Assembly: GCA_021108325.1 (NCBI GenBank)
Contig: JAIORB010000147.1
Coordinates: forward strand, 1-48,292
Reading direction: 5' to 3'
Source of the DNA: Bacteroidales bacterium
Lineage (GTDB): Bacteria; Bacteroidota; Bacteroidia; Bacteroidales; UBA12077
DNA length: 48,292 nucleotides
The notes under the pieces were generated by a model, which was not told where the DNA came from, searched no databases, and was given only the letters and a program-made list of their open reading frames with translations. The translations under genes were made by a program, and so were the position numbers. This document shows positions 10,301 through 18,676 of the stretch, in pieces. Numbering within the stretch: the first letter of the stretch is position 1; each line of letters starts with the position of its first letter.

Positions 10301-10633
10301 CTTATTAAGTCCTATATTAGTGCCAATCCAGATATCTCCATCGGCATCTTCATAAATACAATTAATAAAATTATTAGATAAAGAGTTTGAATCCGAAGGT
10401 TCATTTTTGAGAATCTCAAAAGTGTAACCATCGAATCTATTAAGACCATCCTGTGTGCCAATCCATAAAAACCCGCGACTATCCTGAATTAAACAATTTA
10501 TACTAGTTTGAGACAAACCACTTTCAATAGTAAATTGATCAACACTTAATATTTGTCCCTGAGAATTAGCAATATGAAAAAAAGGGGAAAGCCCTACAAT
10601 AAAAAGAGTTAATATGGATAATCGGAGTCTCAT
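7331..10633 (-). CDS. Two-component-type propeller sensor with SpoIIE phosphatase output
   Basis: 1100 residues. A signal peptide (about 1-25) is followed by many propeller blades of the Reg_prop type (recurring WIGTxxGLNxFD units, residues about 30-660), forming probably two seven-bladed propellers in the periplasm. A Y_Y_Y domain follows (NNYAYKLEGVEEEWINLGNR, about 690-765), then one membrane helix (about 793-810) and a coiled coil (about 813-845). The cytoplasmic end is a PP2C-type SpoIIE serine phosphatase: GDFYW (888-892), VVDCTGHGVPGAFMS with metal-binding Asp906, DGMDIA (about 963) and FSDGYADQFGG with Asp1035. Reg_prop proteins usually end in a histidine kinase or DNA-binding domain; here the output is dephosphorylation of an unknown substrate, perhaps an anti-sigma-antagonist-like protein. 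No such partner is next door. Confidence 0.92.
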   Translation of the reverse strand: MRLRLSILTLFIVGLSPFFHIANSQGQILSVDQFTIESGLSQTSINCLIQDSRGFLWIGTQDGLNRFDGYTFEILKNEPSDSNSLSNNFINCIYEDADGDIWIGTNIGLNKYNIYTKKFTHYLFNPQDINSIREDEIYDIYQDKSGYVWIKTENYLSRLNLRSNKFRHYEHYNDVFNFISVNAKFSIFEDHKNQLWVGTKDGLNYFDRKLEIFKRYRHDPGDKSSLSNNKVKVIFEDRDHNLWIGTEGGLNKFDWETETFIRYYSDYDNLKSLSNNIINDIYEDNKGNIWITTDDGLNKFDKATETFTVYDRFLSDNEIILTTLVTDIIQDQTNIIWVGTLQGLLKIEDKRKKFKLFNETKDNVPLFSNNYVTSIYTKNNIVWIGTWGTGLHLFNPENEKVIRYNTGNSGIVNDYIHKIFEDKKGGIWIGTQNGLSFFNSKTKRFEEIDRVKGLNTFKNNRIFDILEDDYDNLWVGSKFGLHQIGQDTIKSYFHNPEDSSSLGSDIVYDILLDKNKNLWVATEKGLSHINLSSNTQRRYTRPDYNCDDCLSSNDILCLYEDTLNNNLWVGTNAGLNRFDLETEKIKTYTEKDGLSNNLIYTILPDDSGNFWMSTNKGISKFNPKTEKFSNFGVTDGLQDFEFNHGASYKSESGELFFGGIAGYNSFYPDSVVINQKIPNIEITSVEVLSEKTSKKIAIGENKQIEVSHTNNLITIEFAVLDFTNPEKNNYAYKLEGVEEEWINLGNRRYATFSNLPSGKYNFKVKGSNSDYIWNEEGASLKIVVLTSVWKTKFAKIVYIILLVGFIVWFFQYRTRSLRRSNQELKEKELIAKQVARQKEELSIKNKNITDSIIYAKRIQEALMSTMEQFKKILPESFILYKPKDIVSGDFYWIKERNDKTFLAVVDCTGHGVPGAFMSIIGFELLRNIIEDQKIDETDKILWNLNNGVATTFGKTTEKIKIKDGMDIAFCVIDKKKAEIEFSGAFRPLYLIRDNKIEEIRGDRFSVGLLDEGENEEITKTRIKLQKDDIFYMFSDGYADQFGGSDGKKYKYRRFRHLLLTIHKLPLEQQLTYFDRSFEDWKGEHEQVDDVLIVGFRPELE

Positions 10634-10703
10634 TTATATATTGCTAATTTAATATTTAATAATATGAAAGCAAAGTATTGACTTCAGATACTTACTAACT
10701 AGA

Positions 10704-10840
10704 GTCCGTCTATAAAGTCCGATTTCTTCGTTATGTTTGCCTTCAAAATGGTTATTTACAAAAGTAAACTCCTATTTTTCAGGCTTCACAAGCCTCGAAC
10801 TCGAACTTTCTAGTTCAGACTCTTGACTTTATGGACAGAC
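10704..10840. repeat. MITE-like element with 16-bp terminal inverted repeats
   Basis: The left end GTCCGTCTATAAAGTC (10704-10719) is the inverted copy of the right end GACTTTATGGACAGAC (10825-10840), with 14 of 16 positions matching. The element is 137 bp and non-coding. ACTAACT occurs just outside both ends (10694-10700 and 10841-10847), which could be the remains of a target duplication, although the left copy is offset by three bases. It lies in the spacer between the propeller gene and the ubiD-family gene. Confidence 0.6.
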
Positions 10841-10853
10841 ACTAACTACACTA

Positions 10854-12755
10854 TTAATCTTTTGCAGTTGCTCCCTTATTGATGTTTAGTTTTCGATATT
10901 TTAACGAAGGTGATTTAATAAAATCTCCCAATCCCAATGCACCCCATTTCTTATCAATCTTAATAATTGTTTCATCATCTGAAACAACAATATTTGGCCA
11001 TTCTCTTTTAAAATCGTCCTTTTTTAATGTTTTTTTTGTAGCATCAATAAATATTTTGGAATTACTATTTTTACTTGATTTAAAAATCATTGAATCTCTT
11101 TTAGGATCAATATTGCCGGATCCGATCCATGTAATCATATTTAAATCACGGACATCAACACGATCATCAACCAACACAACAAACTTAACCGAATTTAGTG
11201 TACTTTGTTCCGATATTCTTTTTATTGTTTCTTCAACTTGCTGCTTACTTTCCTTTTTTATTGAAATAATCATAATTCCCTGATCACGCATTAGGTTCCA
11301 ATCTGTGATTTCAGGAAACTGTCTTTTCAATTCATCCAGGTCGATATTTGCTGGGATTTGAATAGATTTATTCTCATTTTCGTCTAGTTCTTCATTAAAT
11401 TTATTAGTTGCATCAATTCCCATTTTACTTCCATAAGTAAATTTTGAAGCAGAATGATCAAGTACATCCATTGGGCCACTGATAAAATGTAAATCATTTT
11501 GTGGATCAACATTTTTATATATAAGCTGAATAAGCATTTTATAATCGTGAATATCAATATCCTGATCAACAACAATCATAATTTTATTAAACATCATTTG
11601 TCCGGCTCCCCACAGAGCATTCATTACTTTAAAAGCCTGCCCCGGATAAGTTTTGTGTATTTTGATTATGGCAATATTATGAGCTACTCCTTCAAATGGC
11701 AAATCATAATCCATTATCTCTGGCAAGAGGGCTAGTCTAATTGGTGCTAGAAATATGCGTTCGGTTGCTTTACCAATCCATGCATCTTCCATTGGAGGGA
11801 CACCAACAATTGTAGCCGGATAAACAGCATCTTTTTTATGAGTTATGCATGTAACATGAAACTTAGGATACCAATCTGCTAAAGAATAAAAACCAGTATG
11901 ATCACCAAAAGGGCCTTCCCAAATAAAATCTTCTTCAGGATCAACATAGCCTTCGATAATAATGTCTGCATCAGCCGGAACTTCAATATCCTGTGTAATA
12001 CATTTAACAAGTTGAACTTTTTGTTTTCTTAAAAATCCTGCCAGTAAAAATTCGTCAACATTATCGGGCACAGGAGCAGTTGCAGCATAAGTATATGCAG
12101 GATCTCCTCCCAAAGCAACAGCAATTGGCATTTTCTTCCCAAGCTTTTTATACTCCTCGAAATGACGGGCTCCTACTTTATGTTTATGCCAGTGCATACC
12201 GGTTAAGTTTCTTTCAATAACCTGCATTCGATACATTCCGACATTTCGAATACCTGTATTTGGATCTTTAGTTATTACCATTGGCAATGTTACAAAAGGG
12301 CCGCCATCCTCAGGCCAACATTTTAATATTGGCAATAAATTTAAATCAGGATCATTATAAATAATATCCTGACACTTTCCTTTTCCAGAAACAATTTTAG
12401 GCATCCATGAAGAAATACTTGAAAGTCTGGGTAAAAGCTTTAGTTTATCAAAAATATTTGTTTTTGCACCTGTTAAATCATTAAATATATTTTCTATTTC
12501 TTCACTAATATCATCCAGTTTATCAACACCTAAAGACATACATATTCTTTTTTCAGAACCCATTGCATTTATCAAAACAGGAAATTTAGTTCCCGTATTT
12601 TCAAAAAGCAAGGCTTTACCTCCTCCAGGTGATTTAGATATACGATCAACTATTTCTGTTATTTCTAACTCAGGATTTACAAACTCTTTTATCCTAATAA
12701 GCTCATTTTCAATATCAAGCTTCTGGATAAAATGATATAATGATTTATAAGACAT
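10854..12755 (-). CDS. ubiD: UbiD-family decarboxylase
   Basis: 633 residues. UbiD enzymes use prenylated FMN to decarboxylate aromatic or alpha,beta-unsaturated acids; in this phylum such long members are usually annotated as a menaquinone-biosynthesis decarboxylase. Visible family blocks are the central RNVGMYRMQVIERNLTGMHW, GARHFEEY, ALGGDPAYTYAATAPVP, the signature EGPFGDHTGFYSLADWYP with catalytic acid residues, and VGVPPMEDAWIGKATERIFL. The C-terminal domain (about 430-633) carries a lysine-rich end. The enzyme is soluble and needs a UbiX-type flavin prenyltransferase, which is not in the window. It lies downstream of eno but behind a strong terminator, so it probably has its own promoter; I see only TATATTTC near the expected place. 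Substrate is inferred, not shown. Confidence 0.88.
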   Translation of the reverse strand: MSYKSLYHFIQKLDIENELIRIKEFVNPELEITEIVDRISKSPGGGKALLFENTGTKFPVLINAMGSEKRICMSLGVDKLDDISEEIENIFNDLTGAKTNIFDKLKLLPRLSSISSWMPKIVSGKGKCQDIIYNDPDLNLLPILKCWPEDGGPFVTLPMVITKDPNTGIRNVGMYRMQVIERNLTGMHWHKHKVGARHFEEYKKLGKKMPIAVALGGDPAYTYAATAPVPDNVDEFLLAGFLRKQKVQLVKCITQDIEVPADADIIIEGYVDPEEDFIWEGPFGDHTGFYSLADWYPKFHVTCITHKKDAVYPATIVGVPPMEDAWIGKATERIFLAPIRLALLPEIMDYDLPFEGVAHNIAIIKIHKTYPGQAFKVMNALWGAGQMMFNKIMIVVDQDIDIHDYKMLIQLIYKNVDPQNDLHFISGPMDVLDHSASKFTYGSKMGIDATNKFNEELDENENKSIQIPANIDLDELKRQFPEITDWNLMRDQGIMIISIKKESKQQVEETIKRISEQSTLNSVKFVVLVDDRVDVRDLNMITWIGSGNIDPKRDSMIFKSSKNSNSKIFIDATKKTLKKDDFKREWPNIVVSDDETIIKIDKKWGALGLGDFIKSPSLKYRKLNINKGATAKD

Positions 12756-12790
12756 AAAAACTATTTGTGAGTAATCGTGAAATATACGAA

Positions 12791-12847
12791 AAAATAAAAA
12801 AGGCTGACATCCCGTCCCGATAATTATCGGGATCGGGACCAGCCCTT
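12791..12847 (-). terminator. Intrinsic terminator of eno, built on a long palindrome
   Basis: The outer arms GGCTG (12802-12806) and CAGCC (12840-12844) enclose a perfect 18-bp palindrome TCCCGATAATTATCGGGA (12815-12832) and a further TCCCG/CGGGA pair. On the minus strand the hairpin is followed by TTTTTTATTTTTTT, a clear U-tract, starting 22 nt after the eno stop. Confidence 0.85.
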
Positions 12848-12868
12848 AAATTCAATAAATAATATAAG

Positions 12869-14164
<1,296 letters not shown>

Positions 14165-14199
14165 TTAAAATTAGAATTTTGTAAAAATAAATAAGCTAT

Positions 14200-14207
14200 C
14201 AAAGTTA
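14200..14207 (-). promoter_or_regulatory. Probable eno -7 box (TAACTTTG)
   Basis: The minus strand reads TAACTTTG, matching TAnnTTTG, 48 nt upstream of the eno ATG and downstream of the rplQ terminator. The -33 element at the proper spacing is weak (TCTT), so the call is moderate. Confidence 0.5.
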
Positions 14208-14258
14208 GTGAATTTTAAACATTTTAAAGAATAGTAAAGTTCAATTAATTCATAAAAA

Positions 14259-14279
14259 AAGGGCGGAAATTCCGCCCTT
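14259..14279 (-). terminator. Terminator of the ribosomal supercluster
   Basis: AAGGGCGGA (14259-14267) pairs perfectly with TCCGCCCTT (14271-14279) across a three-base loop. On the minus strand the stem is followed by a run of seven T. It lies 25 nt past the rplQ stop and is GC-rich in an AT-rich setting. Confidence 0.92.
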
Positions 14280-14303
14280 CTCTAATATGTTTGAATAAAT
14301 ATT

Positions 14304-15026
14304 TTATTCTTCTTTTTTCTTTTCGCTTTTGTCTTCTTCCTTCTTTTCCTTTTTTGCAGGAGCCTTATCAGCTTTCTTCTCTACCTTTATTTCTTCTTTC
14401 TTCGCTTTAACAGGTTTTTCTGTTTTTTCCTTCTTAGGTTCTTCCTTTACAGCTTCCTTAACTTCTTCTACTTTTTCTTCAACAACAGGAGCTTTCTCTG
14501 CTTTAACATCTTCAGTAGCTGGAGTCTCTTCAACTTTTACTTCATCTTTCGTTTCAACTTCTTCAGCAGCTTCAACTTGTTCAGTTGCCTGAGCAGTAGT
14601 TTTCTTACTTCCTCTTCTACGTCGTGTAGATTTAGCTTTAGTTTCAGATTTAGCAGCAAGAAGATTTTCGTTATAATCAACTAATTCGATAATACACATA
14701 TCCGCATTATCACCTAAGCGATGTCCTGTTTTCAATATTCTTGTATAACCACCTGGTCTGTCAGCAATTTTACCACTTACTTCTCTAAAAAGTTCTGTTA
14801 CAGCTTCTTTGTTTTGTAAATGCTTGAATACAAGTCTTCTTGAGTGAGTTGAATCATCTTTTGCCTTTGTAATTAACGGCTCAACGTACATTCTAAGAGC
14901 TTTTGCTTTTGCAGTTGTGGTAGTAATTCTTTTATGTAAAACCAACGACGCTGCCATGTTTGCCAACATTGCCTCCCTGTGTGCTTTCTTTCGCCCTAAG
15001 TGGTTAAATGATTTTCTATGTCTCAT
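14304..15026 (-). CDS. rplQ: 50S ribosomal protein L17 with long Lys/Glu tail
   Basis: L17 binds 23S rRNA near the peptide exit tunnel. The core occupies about residues 1-125, starting [20 protein letters not shown] and ending near [14 protein letters not shown]. The protein is 240 residues, whereas most bacterial L17 proteins are about 115-160. The extra about 110 residues begin with a basic patch ([11 protein letters not shown]) and continue as a low-complexity region of Lys, Glu, Val and Ala, probably disordered or helical on the ribosome surface. Extended L17 tails occur in Bacteroidota, but this one is long. It is the last gene of the supercluster, 5 nt after rpoA, and is followed by a strong terminator. 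Confidence 0.95.
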   Translation of the reverse strand: MRHRKSFNHLGRKKAHREAMLANMAASLVLHKRITTTTAKAKALRMYVEPLITKAKDDSTHSRRLVFKHLQNKEAVTELFREVSGKIADRPGGYTRILKTGHRLGDNADMCIIELVDYNENLLAAKSETKAKSTRRRRGSKKTTAQATEQVEAAEEVETKDEVKVEETPATEDVKAEKAPVVEEKVEEVKEAVKEEPKKEKTEKPVKAKKEEIKVEKKADKAPAKKEKKEEDKSEKKKEE

Positions 15027-15031
15027 CGTTT

Positions 15032-16024
15032 TTACTCTTTGTCTAATTTATACTTAGTTATGTCCATCCCAAATGTAAGATTCATTTGGCTAAGTAAATC
15101 TTCTAATTCAGTTAATGATTTTTTACCAAAGTTTCTAAACTTTAATAAATCGTTCTTATTATATTTAACCAAATCTCCTAATGAATCTACTTCAGCAGCT
15201 TTTAAGCAGTTCAATGCTCTTACTGAAAGATCCATATCAACCAACCTGGTTTTAAGAAGCTGACGCATGTGTAAAACTTCTTCGTCAAACTCTTCATTTT
15301 CATACTTTTCATCTGAATCCATTGTAATCTTTTCATCAGAGAATAACATCAAGTGATAAATGAGAATTTTTGCAGCCTCTTTTAATGCTTCCTTTGGATG
15401 AATAGAACCATCTGATTCGATTTCGAAAATAAGTTTTTCAAAGTCAGTTTTTTGCTCCACACGATAATTCTCAATTGAGTATTTAACGTTTCTTATAGGA
15501 GTAAAAATTGAATCAATTGCTATCACACCAAATTCGCTGTCAACGGGTTTGTTTTCTTCAGACGGAACATAACCTCTACCTTTATTTATAGTGATTTCCA
15601 TTTGAAGTTTTACATCCGATTCCATTTCACAAATTACGTGATCAGGATTTAAAACTTTAAAATTGGTTGAAAAATTATTTATATCTCCGGCTTTAAATTC
15701 ATTCTGCCCTGTAATAGTAACAGAAAATTTCTCGTCTTCTGCTTCTTCTACATTACATTTAAAACGTACCTGCTTTAAGTTCAGGATTATTTCACTTACA
15801 TCTTGAACAATACCAACTAATGTAGAAAATTCATGTTCTACACCCTCAATTTTTATTAAAGTGATGGCATATCCTTCTAATGATGATAAAAGAATCCTTC
15901 TTAAAGAATTGCCGACAGTAATTCCATATCCAGGTTCTAAAGGACGAAATTCAAACTTACCATAGGTTTCGTTTGCTTCGACCATTATGACTTTATCGGG
16001 CTTTTGAAATGCTAAAATTGCCAT
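15032..16024 (-). CDS. rpoA: DNA-directed RNA polymerase subunit alpha
   Basis: The assembly platform of RNA polymerase. 330 residues with two domains. The N-terminal dimerisation domain (about 1-235) includes [20 protein letters not shown] and the conserved [16 protein letters not shown]. The C-terminal domain (about 255-320), which contacts activators and upstream DNA, includes [20 protein letters not shown] and the helix-hairpin-helix [17 protein letters not shown]. The acidic linker [15 protein letters not shown] joins them. It lies 19 nt after rpsD and 5 nt before rplQ, the standard alpha-operon order. Confidence 0.98.
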   Translation of the reverse strand: MAILAFQKPDKVIMVEANETYGKFEFRPLEPGYGITVGNSLRRILLSSLEGYAITLIKIEGVEHEFSTLVGIVQDVSEIILNLKQVRFKCNVEEAEDEKFSVTITGQNEFKAGDINNFSTNFKVLNPDHVICEMESDVKLQMEITINKGRGYVPSEENKPVDSEFGVIAIDSIFTPIRNVKYSIENYRVEQKTDFEKLIFEIESDGSIHPKEALKEAAKILIYHLMLFSDEKITMDSDEKYENEEFDEEVLHMRQLLKTRLVDMDLSVRALNCLKAAEVDSLGDLVKYNKNDLLKFRNFGKKSLTELEDLLSQMNLTFGMDITKYKLDKE

Positions 16025-16043
16025 AAATAATGAGTAATTATTA

Positions 16044-16652
16044 TTATTTTGAATATAATTCTACGATTAACTGTTCTTTAATATTCTCAGGAATTTCTGA
16101 TCTTTCAGGAATATTTAAAAATTTACCTACCATTTGATCGTTATCCCATTCTAACCAAGAATATTTGTTGTAACGAGCTGATGCCAAGCTATTGGTAATA
16201 GCTTCAAGAGATTTAGATTTTTCTCTTACACCAACAATATCGTTAGACTTAACAGTATACGATGGAACATTTACAACATGTCCATTAACTGTAATGTGCT
16301 TGTGAGTAACAAATTGCCTAGCAGCAGCTCTTGTAGGAGCAACACCCATACGAAATACCACATTATCTAAACGTGATTCTAATAATTGCAATAAGTTTTC
16401 ACCAGTAATACCTTTCTTTCTTGATGCTTGTTCAAACAAATTAAAGAATTGCTTTTCCAAAACACCATAAGTGTATTTAGCTTTTTGCTTTTCCATTAAC
16501 TGAACACCATATTCAGAAACTTTTTTTCTACGCTTATTCCCGCCTTGTTGTCCGGGAGGATAATTTTTCTTCTCGAAATGTTTATCAGGTCCGTAAATCG
16601 GTTCTCCTAATTTTCTCGCTATTTTCGACTTTGGTCCAATATATCTAGCCAT
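16044..16652 (-). CDS. rpsD: 30S ribosomal protein S4 (zinc-free type)
   Basis: A primary 16S rRNA binding protein that helps start 30S assembly; in many bacteria it also represses its own operon. 202 residues, beginning [19 protein letters not shown]. The N-terminal region lacks the four cysteines of the zinc-binding form, so it is the C-minus version. The S4 RNA-binding domain is at about 92-155 ([20 protein letters not shown], then [14 protein letters not shown]). Spacing of 52 nt from rpsK is the widest in the alpha part of the cluster. Confidence 0.97.
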   Translation of the reverse strand: MARYIGPKSKIARKLGEPIYGPDKHFEKKNYPPGQQGGNKRRKKVSEYGVQLMEKQKAKYTYGVLEKQFFNLFEQASRKKGITGENLLQLLESRLDNVVFRMGVAPTRAAARQFVTHKHITVNGHVVNVPSYTVKSNDIVGVREKSKSLEAITNSLASARYNKYSWLEWDNDQMVGKFLNIPERSEIPENIKEQLIVELYSK

Positions 16653-16704
16653 GAATCTTAATATTAAACTTTTTATTCAACCTCAAAATACTTATCAACA
16701 CTTG

Positions 16705-17094
16705 TTATACTCTTCTGCGTGATGGTGGACGACAACCATTATGTGGTAATGGAGTAACATCAACAATTTCCGTTACTTCAATTCCTGCATTATGGATGGT
16801 ACGCATAGCAGATTCTCTGCCGGAACCTGGTCCTTTAACATACGCTTTTACTTTTCTCAATCCTAGATCGTAAGCTACTTTTGCACAATCTTCAGCAGCC
16901 ATTTGTGCTGCATAAGGAGTATTTTTCTTTGATCCTCTAAATCCCATCTTTCCGGATGAAGACCAGGAAATTACCTGACCATTATTATTCGTTAACGAAA
17001 TAATAATATTATTAAAAGAAGCATGAATGTGCACTTGCCCTGTAGCTTCAACCTTTACAACTCTTTTTCTAGATGATCCAGTCTTTTTTGCCAT
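16705..17094 (-). CDS. rpsK: 30S ribosomal protein S11
   Basis: Part of the 30S platform, contacting mRNA near the E-site with S7 and S18. 129 residues. The basic N-terminus [14 protein letters not shown] is followed by [18 protein letters not shown], the conserved [20 protein letters not shown], and the C-terminal [15 protein letters not shown], all typical. It starts 10 nt after rpsM. Confidence 0.98.
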   Translation of the reverse strand: MAKKTGSSRKRVVKVEATGQVHIHASFNNIIISLTNNNGQVISWSSSGKMGFRGSKKNTPYAAQMAAEDCAKVAYDLGLRKVKAYVKGPGSGRESAMRTIHNAGIEVTEIVDVTPLPHNGCRPPSRRRV

Positions 17095-17104
17095 TTCTTA
17101 ACTA

Positions 17105-17482
17105 TTATTTAATTGCTTTCTTTTTATTAGCAATCGTTTTTCTTTTTCCTTTTCTGGTTCTCGCATTATTCTTTGTACTTTGTCCTCTAACAGGAAGACC
17201 AATACGATGGCGAATACCTCTGTAACATCCAATATCCATTAATCGCTTAATGTTCATTTGAGTTTCTGAACGCAATGCACCTTCTACCTTACACTTTTCG
17301 TTCACGACTTCTCTGACTTTAGCAATATGCTCGTCATTCCAGTCTTTTACTTTAATGTCATGATCAATTCCCGCTTCATCTAATATTGATTCTGCAGTAC
17401 TACGACCAATTCCGTAGATATAGGTCAATCCTATAACACCTCTTTTATTCTTTGGTAAATCTACTCCAACAATTCTTGCCAT
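17105..17482 (-). CDS. rpsM: 30S ribosomal protein S13
   Basis: Located in the 30S head, making bridges to the 50S subunit and contacting P-site tRNA by its C-terminal tail. 125 residues: [36 protein letters not shown], then [14 protein letters not shown] and a lysine-rich tail ([18 protein letters not shown]). It is the first gene of the alpha segment; a TATTTTTG word 22-29 nt upstream (17504-17511) may be an internal promoter, but its -33 partner is poor. Confidence 0.98.
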   Translation of the reverse strand: MARIVGVDLPKNKRGVIGLTYIYGIGRSTAESILDEAGIDHDIKVKDWNDEHIAKVREVVNEKCKVEGALRSETQMNIKRLMDIGCYRGIRHRIGLPVRGQSTKNNARTRKGKRKTIANKKKAIK

Positions 17483-17516
17483 AAATCTTTTTTAATTAAA
17501 GTACAAAAATAATAAT

Positions 17517-17633
17517 TTATCCCTGACGCTGTTTAAACTTGGGATTTTTTTTGTTAATAACGTATAGTCGACCTTTTCGTCTAACAATTTTGCAATCGCT
17601 ACTGCGTTTTTTTACAGATGCTCTGACTTTCAT
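17517..17633 (-). CDS. rpmJ: 50S ribosomal protein L36 (zinc-free type)
   Basis: A 38-residue protein starting at the ATG at 17633 and reading [20 protein letters not shown] at its N-terminus and NPKFKQRQG at its end. It stabilises domain V and helix 97 regions of 23S rRNA. The zinc-binding C-C-C-H set of the classical L36 is reduced to a single cysteine (Cys14); the other three ligand positions are Ser11, Asn27 and Phe33. It is thus the C-minus form, which is common in this phylum. It lies 12 nt after infA and 34 nt before rpsM, the usual place. Confidence 0.96.
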   Translation of the reverse strand: MKVRASVKKRSSDCKIVRRKGRLYVINKKNPKFKQRQG

Positions 17634-17645
17634 TTCTTTATCTTT

Positions 17646-17864
17646 TTATTTATATCTATAAGTTATTCTACCTTTTGTAAGATCATAAGGAGACATTTCA
17701 ACCTTAACTTTATCTCCTGGTAAAATTTTAATATAATGCATTCTCATTTTACCTGAGATATGTGATGTAATAACGTGACCATTTTCCAATTCAACTCTGA
17801 ACATAGCATTTGATAATGCTTCGATTATGGTTCCGTCTTGTTCTATTGAAGGCTGTTTTGCCAT
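17646..17864 (-). CDS. infA: Translation initiation factor IF-1
   Basis: A single S1-like OB-fold domain that binds the 30S A-site during initiation. 72 residues, beginning [20 protein letters not shown], with the RNA-binding surface in [20 protein letters not shown] and the usual end [11 protein letters not shown]. It starts 3 nt after map and precedes rpmJ, as in most infA-rpmJ-rpsM clusters. Confidence 0.97.
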   Translation of the reverse strand: MAKQPSIEQDGTIIEALSNAMFRVELENGHVITSHISGKMRMHYIKILPGDKVKVEMSPYDLTKGRITYRYK

Positions 17865-17867
17865 AAA

Positions 17868-18650
17868 TTATATCTTATTTTTTGTAATTTCTTCTATATA
17901 ATCAAATGTTGATAATATTTCAGCTTTACCTTTATCAACAACAACTGCTAGTTCATAATGTGCAGAAGGTTTACCATCGATTGTTCTAATAGTCCAACCA
18001 TCATTATCTTGTTTTATGTGTTTGCCTCCCATGTTAATCATAGGTTCAATACACAAAACTAATCCTTTTTTTAACAAAACACCTCTGCCTCTTTTTCCAT
18101 AATTGGGTACTTCCGGAGCCTCATGCATATTCTTTCCTAATCCGTGTCCGACCATTTCGCGAACAACTGAATATCCGGCATTTTCCGCATGAACCTGAAC
18201 AGCATTACCTATATCTCCAACTCTTTTCCCTTCAACAGCATTTTCTATTCCTTTAAATAAGGATTCTTTGGTCGTTCGAAGCAAATTCATTACTTCTTCG
18301 CTAACTTCACCTACAGGAAAAGTATATGCTGTATCACCATAATAGCCTTCCATATAAGTACCACAATCAACCGAAATAATATCTCCGTCTTTTAAAACAT
18401 AATCAGAAGGTATTCCATGAACCACCTGATCATTTACTGAAGTACATAAAGTATTAGGGAACCCAGCGTAACCAAGAAATCCCGGCACAGCACCATTGTC
18501 TCTAATAAATTCTTCAGCTTGCTTATCCAATTCAAGAGTTGTAACTCCCGGTTTTATAAGTTTTGCTACTTCTGCAAGAGTTTTTGAAACTAACAAATTG
18601 TTTCGCCTGATAATTTCAATTTCCTCTTTTGACTTATAAACTAACATCAA
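17868..18650 (-). CDS. map: Methionine aminopeptidase, type I
   Basis: Removes the initiator methionine from nascent proteins whose second residue is small. 260 residues, with the pita-bread fold metal ligands all visible: Asp in ISVDCGTYMEG, Asp in YYGDTAYTFPV, His in GHGLGKNMHEAP, Glu in VLCIEPMINMGG and Glu in SAHYELAVVVD. It has no N-terminal zinc-finger extension. It is co-transcribed between secY and infA. The start at 18650 (ATG ATG) has an adjacent second ATG at 18647, either of which could be used. Confidence 0.97.
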   Translation of the reverse strand: MMLVYKSKEEIEIIRRNNLLVSKTLAEVAKLIKPGVTTLELDKQAEEFIRDNGAVPGFLGYAGFPNTLCTSVNDQVVHGIPSDYVLKDGDIISVDCGTYMEGYYGDTAYTFPVGEVSEEVMNLLRTTKESLFKGIENAVEGKRVGDIGNAVQVHAENAGYSVVREMVGHGLGKNMHEAPEVPNYGKRGRGVLLKKGLVLCIEPMINMGGKHIKQDNDGWTIRTIDGKPSAHYELAVVVDKGKAEILSTFDYIEEITKNKI

Positions 18651-18676
18651 AGAACGTTGTAATAAAACATATTATC

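Noticed and set aside
14329..14592. A plus-strand Ser/Phe-rich frame of 87 residues
   Set aside because: It is antisense to the low-complexity Lys/Glu tail of L17 and has no features of a protein gene.
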